DNA of 11,036 nt from DATFAS01 sp035254305 (GTDB lineage: Bacteria > Bacillota > Bacilli > Aneurinibacillales > RAOX-1), in contig DATFAS010000188.1 in assembly GCA_035254305.1 (NCBI GenBank), positions 1 to 11,036 on the forward strand, given 5' to 3'. The first letter of the stretch is position 1; every line of letters begins with the position of its first letter. Shown here one piece after another: positions 6,862-11,036 of this stretch. A model generated the notes under the pieces. The model was given only the letters and a program-made list of their open reading frames with translations. It was not told the origin of the DNA and ran no database searches. The translations under genes were made by a program, and so were the position numbers.

Positions 6862-8406
6862 ATGTCCATCGAATTGAAATTGAAGGAACAAACATTACAG
6901 AGTCGGATCGAAAAAATCAAAGAGGGAGGTGGCTTGAAATATCATGAAAACAATGCTAAACAAGGAAAATTATTTGTACGTGATCGATTGAAGCTATTAT
7001 TTGATCCCGGATTCGAACTAGAAGATGCCTTATTTGCTAACAGCATGGCCGGTGATCTTCCAGCTGATGGTGTAGTAACAGCTATCGGCAAAATCAACGG
7101 CCAAATAGTCTGTGTTATGGCCAATGATTCTACGGTAAAAGCTGGATCTTGGGGGGCACGAACGGTCGAGAAGATCATTCGTATTCAAGAAACGGCAGAA
7201 AAAATGAGAGTACCATTGATTTATCTAGTAGATTCTGCAGGAGCGCGAATTACGGACCAAATCGAAATGTTTCCTGGACGGCGCGGGGCGGGTAGAATTT
7301 TTTACAATCAGGTTAAGTTATCTGGTAAAATCCCGCAGATTTGCCTTCTCTTCGGTCCGTCTGCTGCAGGAGGAGCCTATATTCCGGCATTTTGTGACAT
7401 TGTGGTTATGGTCGAGGGCAATGCCTCAATGTATCTCGGCTCACCGAGGATGGCAGAAATGGTCATTGGGGAAAAGGTAACGCTAGAAGAAATGGGTGGT
7501 GCACGTATGCATTGCTCGGTGTCGGGTTGTGGGGACGTACTGGCTAAAAGCGAGGAAGAGGCCATTGTGATGGCTCGTCATTATCTCTCGTATTTTCCTG
7601 CTAATTTTTCTGAAAAACCGCCAGTACAAGAAACTTTGGCACCCAAATACTTCGAGAAAACGCTAGAAGAGCTCATCCCGTCCAATCAGAATACTCCATT
7701 CAATATGTACGAGATGATTGATCGGATCATTGATGAAGATTCATTCTTTGAGATTAAGAAGCTGTTTGCCGGCGAACTGATTACGGGGCTCGCCCGAATG
7801 AATGGAAAAGCGGTCGGCATTATTGCAAATCAGCCGCGGGTGAAGGGAGGGGTCTTGTTCCATGATACAGCGGATAAGGCAGCCAAATTTATTACCCTTT
7901 GTGATGCATTTCATATCCCGATTCTGTTTCTTGTAGATGTGCCTGGATTCATGATTGGAACCAAGGTAGAAAGAGCAGGCATTATTCGCCATGGGGCAAA
8001 AATGATTTCCGCCATGTCTGAAGCGAGTGTACCCAAAATCTCGGTAATCGTTCGTAAAGCTTACGGAGCAGGGCTTTATGCGATGGCTGGCCCAGCATTT
8101 GAACCAGATTGTTGTCTCGCCTTGCCTACGGCGCAAATTGCCGTGATGGGACCGGAGGCTGCTGTGAATGCAGTTTATGCTAATAAAATTGCTCAATTAC
8201 CTGAAGAGGAGAGAGCCTCTTTTATTGAACAAAAGCGAGAGGAATATAAGCAGGATATTGATATTTATCGTCTCGCCTCCGAAATGATCATTGATGGAAT
8301 CATCCCAGCCAATTCATTGCGAGAAGAGCTAGTAAGTCGATTTGAAGTGTATTCATCGAAGTATGTCGTGTTCTCCGAACGTAAGCATCCGGTATATCCG
8401 GTCTAA
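6862..8406 (+). CDS. yngE: Acyl-CoA carboxylase carboxyltransferase subunit (probable methylcrotonyl-CoA type)
   Basis: This 514-residue protein transfers the carboxyl group from carboxybiotin to an acyl-CoA. In this operon the acceptor is probably 3-methylcrotonyl-CoA, giving 3-methylglutaconyl-CoA. Both halves of the crotonase-like carboxyltransferase are present. The N half has LVDSAGARITDQIEMFPGRR and the oxyanion motif GPSAAGGAYIPAFCD (165-179). The C half has FLVDVPGFMIGTKVERAGI and RKAYGAGLYAMAGPAFEPD (398-416). The length is typical of a stand-alone beta subunit. The biotin carboxylase and carrier partners are encoded at 1317-2901. GAGGAGG (6847-6853), 8 bases before the ATG, supports the start. 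Propionyl-CoA or geranyl-CoA carboxylase subunits share these motifs, so substrate assignment rests on the neighbouring HMG-CoA lyase and hydratase genes. It is separated from the ligase gene by the widest gap within the cluster. Confidence 0.92.
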   Translation: MSIELKLKEQTLQSRIEKIKEGGGLKYHENNAKQGKLFVRDRLKLLFDPGFELEDALFANSMAGDLPADGVVTAIGKINGQIVCVMANDSTVKAGSWGARTVEKIIRIQETAEKMRVPLIYLVDSAGARITDQIEMFPGRRGAGRIFYNQVKLSGKIPQICLLFGPSAAGGAYIPAFCDIVVMVEGNASMYLGSPRMAEMVIGEKVTLEEMGGARMHCSVSGCGDVLAKSEEEAIVMARHYLSYFPANFSEKPPVQETLAPKYFEKTLEELIPSNQNTPFNMYEMIDRIIDEDSFFEIKKLFAGELITGLARMNGKAVGIIANQPRVKGGVLFHDTADKAAKFITLCDAFHIPILFLVDVPGFMIGTKVERAGIIRHGAKMISAMSEASVPKISVIVRKAYGAGLYAMAGPAFEPDCCLALPTAQIAVMGPEAAVNAVYANKIAQLPEEERASFIEQKREEYKQDIDIYRLASEMIIDGIIPANSLREELVSRFEVYSSKYVVFSERKHPVYPV

Positions 8407-8458
8407 TATACGATCATTTAATAGAAGGTTGGATTTGAGGTTTAAGAGGCCAAATCTT

Positions 8459-8468
8459 AAAAAGGGGG
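8459..8468 (+). promoter_or_regulatory. Ribosome binding site favouring a GTG start for scoA
   Basis: AAAAAGGGGG ends 8 bases before a GTG at 8477. The next in-frame start, an ATG at 8492, has only a weak AAAGG nearby. The open frame extends back into the carboxyltransferase gene, but that part reads as an unrelated shadow. Confidence 0.6.
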
Positions 8469-8476
8469 CATATTCG

Positions 8477-9178
8477 GTGAAGAAAGGTAAAATGATAGAT
8501 TCTATTACGGAAGCCATTCAAGATATTCAAGATGGGGCAACCATCATTGTGGGAGGATTTGGACTTTGCGGCATTCCTGAACAAGCAATTTTTGCTTTAC
8601 GGGATAAAGGAACAAAGGATTTAACGATTGTGAGTAATAACTGTGGGGTCGATGATTGGGGGCTAGGTCTTTTACTGGCCAATAGGCAAATTAAGAAAAT
8701 GATTTCTTCTTATGTAGGAGAAAACAAAATTTTTGAACGGCAGTTTTTAAGTGGAGAATTGGAGGTAGAATTAGTCCCTCAAGGAACCTTGGCTGAGCGG
8801 ATTCGTGCAGGCGGCGCGGGAATTCCTGGATTCTATACTGCTACGGGAGTGGGGACCCCGATTGCTGAAGGGAAAGAACATAAGGAGTTTAACGGAAGAA
8901 TGTATATCTTAGAGCAAGGGATTGTCGGTGACTTCTCTTTCGTGAAGGCCTGGAAAGCAGATCCTCTTGGAAACCTTGTCTATAGAAAAACAGCTCGCAA
9001 TTTTAACCCACTGGCTGCGATGGCTGGAAAAATTACGATAGCAGAGGTTGAGGAGATTGTAGAAGTAGGGGAGTTAGATCCAAATGAAATTCATACCCCT
9101 GGTGTTTATGTTCAACGTATTCTATTAGGTACCAACTATGAAAAAAGAATTGAAAGGCGAACGGTCGTTCAAGTCTAA
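8477..9178 (+). CDS. scoA: 3-oxoacid (succinyl-CoA:acetoacetate) CoA-transferase, subunit A
   Basis: This 233-residue protein (GTG start) is the alpha subunit of a family I CoA-transferase. With the next gene's product it should move CoA from succinyl-CoA to acetoacetate, so the acetoacetate released by HMG-CoA lyase can enter thiolysis. The family signature DGATIIVGGFGLCGIP is present near the N terminus. Other typical stretches are SNNCGVDDWGLGLLL, PQGTLAERIRAGGAGIPGF and the C-terminal AEVEEIVEVGELDPNEIHTP. The length agrees with other bacterial ScoA/AtoD proteins. The related acetate- and butyrate-type CoA-transferases share the fold, but the VDDWGLGLLL and AEVEEIVEVG segments are characteristic of the SCOT branch. 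It lies 70 bases after the carboxyltransferase gene. Confidence 0.92.
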   Translation: MKKGKMIDSITEAIQDIQDGATIIVGGFGLCGIPEQAIFALRDKGTKDLTIVSNNCGVDDWGLGLLLANRQIKKMISSYVGENKIFERQFLSGELEVELVPQGTLAERIRAGGAGIPGFYTATGVGTPIAEGKEHKEFNGRMYILEQGIVGDFSFVKAWKADPLGNLVYRKTARNFNPLAAMAGKITIAEVEEIVEVGELDPNEIHTPGVYVQRILLGTNYEKRIERRTVVQV

Positions 9179-9227
9179 GCGGTGAGGAACAATAAAACAG
9201 ATCGAGGCCCTCACGGGCACTACAATT

Positions 9228-9267
9228 TGCTGGTGCAGGGATGTGGATTCGACGTAGTGCACCAGCA
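9228..9267 (+). repeat. Inverted repeat/hairpin between scoA and scoB
   Basis: TGCTGGTGCA (9228-9237) and TGCACCAGCA (9258-9267) are perfect reverse complements around a 20-base loop. The hairpin would end 7 bases before the scoB ribosome binding site. No T-run follows, so it is not an intrinsic terminator. It may stabilise or mark a processing point in the operon mRNA, influence scoB translation, or bind a protein as DNA. A smaller pairing, GTGAGG (9182-9187) with CCTCAC (9209-9214), precedes it, making this 110-base gap more structured than the others. Confidence 0.5.
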
Positions 9268-9274
9268 TTTAGAT

Positions 9275-9280
9275 GGAGGA
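9275..9280 (+). promoter_or_regulatory. Ribosome binding site fixing the scoB start
   Basis: GGAGGA lies 8 bases before the ATG at 9289. An in-frame ATG at 9241 lies inside the hairpin loop and would add 16 Arg-rich residues absent from the family, so the later start is chosen. Confidence 0.8.
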
Positions 9281-9288
9281 GAAAATTG

Positions 9289-9948
9289 ATGAAAGATGCC
9301 AGGGTAACTATCGTCAAACGTGCGGTTCAAGAGATTGAAGACGGAATGAATGTCAACCTAGGGATTGGAATGCCGACCCTAATTGCAAACGAGATCCCTC
9401 CTGAATTCAACGTATTACTTCAATCAGAAAATGGATTATTAGGGATTGGTCCTTATCCAATAGAGGGTACAGAAGATCCAGATTTGATTAATGCTGGTAA
9501 AGAAACAGTGACTGCTGTGCCTGGGGCTTCGTATTTCGATAGTGCTGAATCCTTCGCCATGATCCGCGGTGGCCATATCGATTTGGCGATCTTAGGTGGA
9601 ATGGAGGTTTCTGAAGAAGGAGATTTAGCCAATTGGATGATACCAGGGAAGATGATTAAGGGAATGGGCGGTGCCATGGACTTAGTCAATGGTGCAAAAC
9701 GAGTAGTAGTGATCATGGAACACGTGAATAAGCATGGAGAATCCAAGATTAAAAAAGAATGCACACTCCCACTAACTGGTAAGTGCGTGGTTCATCGCTT
9801 GATTACAGATTTGGCTGTCTTTGATTTCACCTCGGAAGGCATGGTGCTTGTAGAAACTGTGGAGGGAGTCACTGTGGAAGAAGTAAAAGAAAAAACAGAA
9901 GCATCTTTTACGGTAGGTTTAGAACTTTCCAAAGTAAATAGGAAATAA
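9289..9948 (+). CDS. scoB: 3-oxoacid (succinyl-CoA:acetoacetate) CoA-transferase, subunit B
   Basis: This 219-residue beta subunit carries the catalytic glutamate of the CoA-transferase. The active-site signature LQSENGLLG places it at Glu47, where the enzyme-CoA thioester forms. Other family features are VNLGIGMPTLIANEI near the N terminus, GHIDLAILGGMEVS in the middle, NWMIPGKMIKGMGGAMDLV, and the C-terminal CVVHRLITDLAVF region. The length is that of bacterial ScoB. It is encoded directly after subunit A, as is usual for this two-gene enzyme, although the gap of 110 bases is longer than the near-overlaps often seen. No thiolase gene follows in the window, so the acetoacetyl-CoA formed must be cleaved by an enzyme encoded elsewhere. 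Confidence 0.94.
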   Translation: MKDARVTIVKRAVQEIEDGMNVNLGIGMPTLIANEIPPEFNVLLQSENGLLGIGPYPIEGTEDPDLINAGKETVTAVPGASYFDSAESFAMIRGGHIDLAILGGMEVSEEGDLANWMIPGKMIKGMGGAMDLVNGAKRVVVIMEHVNKHGESKIKKECTLPLTGKCVVHRLITDLAVFDFTSEGMVLVETVEGVTVEEVKEKTEASFTVGLELSKVNRK

Positions 9949-9997
9949 ATGATTCAAGGTCATTAAAACTAGGTAAATCAAATTTCGGAGAGTTGCT

Positions 9998-10846
9998 ATG
10001 CATCCAAACATCGAATCACTAATTGTAGCATTACCTTTTTTACATGAATTGTACGCAGGTAAGGATACGATGGTATTAGCTGACACAGAAAAATTCTTAA
10101 TAAATCTTGAGGGTGAAGATATCATATTTCCTCTAAAGCCTGGCGACATCATAACTGTTGGTTCACTGACCCATGAATCGTTAAAAACAAATCAGTACAT
10201 TAAGCGTTTTATACCGAAAGAACAGTCTGTTTTTGGTTTTGAATACGAAGCAAGTAGCTTACCTATTCATGACATTAATGGAAAAATAGTTGGCGTATTA
10301 ACACTAGCAAGTTGTACATTCCAGCAAAGTAGAGTGATTGAATCGCTGGCAACGATTTCAAGTGATATGTTTGCAGTTTCCAAAGAATCGTCAAGAGCAT
10401 CTGAATCTATTGCTAAAGATGCTACCAACATGGCTGATGTTGTCTTGAATCTAGCTAAATTATCTAGAGAAACAGTCGACAGTCTAGGTGGTATTAACAA
10501 AGTTATTCGGGTAATTAAAGAGGTTGCTGACCAAACTAATCTTCTATCACTCAATGCTGCGATAGAAGCTGCAAGAGCGGGAGATCATGGCAGAGGCTTT
10601 GCGGTGGTAGCTGATGAGGTTCGGAAATTAGCCAATTCAACAAAATCTAGTATTGAAGAAATTACTCAAAATCTAGAGGCAATCTCAAAATTAGTAGGGG
10701 GCACTGATCAGAGAATCGCTTCAATAGAAGATTTAGCCCAGAATCAGGCAGCTGCGACTGAGGAAATTACAGCCTCCATGACTTCAATCGAAAATTTCTC
10801 ACAAAAATTAATGGAGATTGCTAAATCTGTTCGAACATATCTTTGA
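9998..10846 (+). CDS. Soluble methyl-accepting chemotaxis-like protein
   Basis: This 282-residue protein has no hydrophobic segment long enough to span a membrane and no HAMP domain, so it is a cytoplasmic chemoreceptor-like protein. Residues 1 to about 115 form a sensor-like region ending in a PAS/GAF-like strand pattern (FGFEYEASSLPIHD, GKIVGVLTLAS). I cannot assign it a ligand. The rest is the coiled-coil signalling hairpin, with the highly conserved CheA/CheW contact tip from about Glu175 (EVADQTNLLSLNAAIEAARA) through GFAVVADEVRKLAN. Both arms are short (roughly 75 and 87 residues). No CheR-docking pentapeptide is seen at the C terminus. It resembles the YfmS class of small soluble receptors in B. 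subtilis. GGAGAG (9987-9992) supports the start. It begins 49 bases after scoB with no terminator between, so read-through from the operon is likely. Its 5' part is AT-richer than the metabolic genes. Confidence 0.88.
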   Translation: MHPNIESLIVALPFLHELYAGKDTMVLADTEKFLINLEGEDIIFPLKPGDIITVGSLTHESLKTNQYIKRFIPKEQSVFGFEYEASSLPIHDINGKIVGVLTLASCTFQQSRVIESLATISSDMFAVSKESSRASESIAKDATNMADVVLNLAKLSRETVDSLGGINKVIRVIKEVADQTNLLSLNAAIEAARAGDHGRGFAVVADEVRKLANSTKSSIEEITQNLEAISKLVGGTDQRIASIEDLAQNQAAATEEITASMTSIENFSQKLMEIAKSVRTYL

Positions 10847-10978
10847 TATTTAGTAGGACTCTATCGTGTCACTGATCTCGCAAGAATCCTTTTTTCAAAT
10901 ATGATTAATAATGCTGCTATAAATTGATTTACTGAAGTATCGAGTGTGTATGGCTTAATAAAACGATAATAAACAGTT

Positions 10979-11027
10979 GTGCCAAATATTAGCATTAAGT
11001 AATATTTGGCACCTATTTTTTTTCTTT
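10979..11027 (+). terminator. Strong intrinsic (Rho-independent) terminator
   Basis: GTGCCAAATATT (10979-10990) and AATATTTGGCAC (11001-11012) form a perfect 12-bp stem around a 10-base loop. After CTA comes a run of eight T, then C and three more T. This would end + strand transcription. It lies 132 bases after the chemoreceptor stop codon. The intervening AT-rich DNA (10847-10978) shows no gene, repeat or other structure that I can support. A matching A-run upstream of the stem is poor, so bidirectional use is doubtful. Confidence 0.9.
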
Positions 11028-11036
11028 AGATGTTAC

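Noticed and set aside
7741..8196. A 151-residue reverse-strand open frame opposite the carboxyltransferase gene
   Set aside because: It lies wholly within a well-conserved gene on the + strand, its translation is rich in Cys, His and Asn with no recognisable fold, and no ribosome binding site supports it.
8407..8476. Short pairings (GATTTG/CAAATC and TTTAAG/CTTAAA) before scoA, considered as a terminator or attenuator
   Set aside because: The stems are 6 bp, AT-rich, mutually exclusive and not followed by a T-run.
9179..9288. A T-box or known riboswitch in the scoA-scoB gap
   Set aside because: No T-box core sequence or other recognisable aptamer motif is present, only simple hairpins.
9949..9997. 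A sigma-D (motility) promoter before the chemoreceptor gene
   Set aside because: TAAA-like words occur, but no GCCGATAT-like -10 follows at the right distance.
1..11036. CRISPR arrays, insertion sequences, tRNA or rRNA genes, prophage or defence genes
   Set aside because: No repeat-spacer pattern, transposase, terminal inverted repeats or RNA gene cores were seen. Nearly all of the window is occupied by the metabolic operon and the receptor gene.

Overview
This 11-kb window carries one long, co-directional (+ strand) catabolic gene cluster. It looks like chromosome from a low-to-mid-GC Bacillota, most likely a spore-forming member of the Bacillales. The grounds are purine-rich Shine-Dalgarno sites (AGGAGG-type) before almost every gene, moderate AT richness, and a gene set that matches the Bacillus subtilis yngJ-yngE group in content. 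No species can be named from the sequence alone.

Layout. Bases 1-142 form a leader with a 16-bp perfect palindrome (98-113) resembling the FadR/TetR-type operators of fatty-acid genes. Nine metabolic genes follow: acyl-CoA dehydrogenase (143-1282), biotin carboxylase (1317-2678), a 70-residue biotin carrier (2689-2901), HMG-CoA lyase (2936-3838), a crotonase-family hydratase (3880-4662), an acetyl-CoA-synthetase-like AMP-forming acyl-CoA ligase (4727-6697), the carboxyltransferase of an acyl-CoA carboxylase (6862-8406), and the A and B subunits of a 3-oxoacid CoA-transferase (8477-9178 and 9289-9948). Last is a small, membrane-free chemoreceptor-like protein (9998-10846). A strong intrinsic terminator sits at 10979-11027. 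The gaps are mostly 10-110 bases. The widest inside the operon (164 bases, 6698-6861) holds an intriguing reverse-strand open frame, and the scoA-scoB gap holds a 10-bp hairpin.

How the genes work together (inference from family knowledge). They spell out the lower leucine/isovalerate pathway. A free branched or short acid is activated by the ligase, or arrives as acyl-CoA. It is oxidised by the dehydrogenase, carboxylated by the three-part biotin enzyme (separate biotin carboxylase, carrier and carboxyltransferase), hydrated to HMG-CoA by the crotonase, and cleaved to acetyl-CoA and acetoacetate by the lyase. The CoA-transferase then reactivates acetoacetate to acetoacetyl-CoA using succinyl-CoA. 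A thiolase to finish the job is not in the window.

Most of this is a recognisable pathway, not a new system. The points that deserve attention are: the dehydrogenase carries the SCAD/MCAD-type catalytic Glu and lacks the isovaleryl-type one; the ligase has an acetate pocket opened by a Trp-to-Gly change; a soluble chemoreceptor of visibly lower GC follows the operon with no terminator in between; and there are unexplained sequences in two intergenic gaps.
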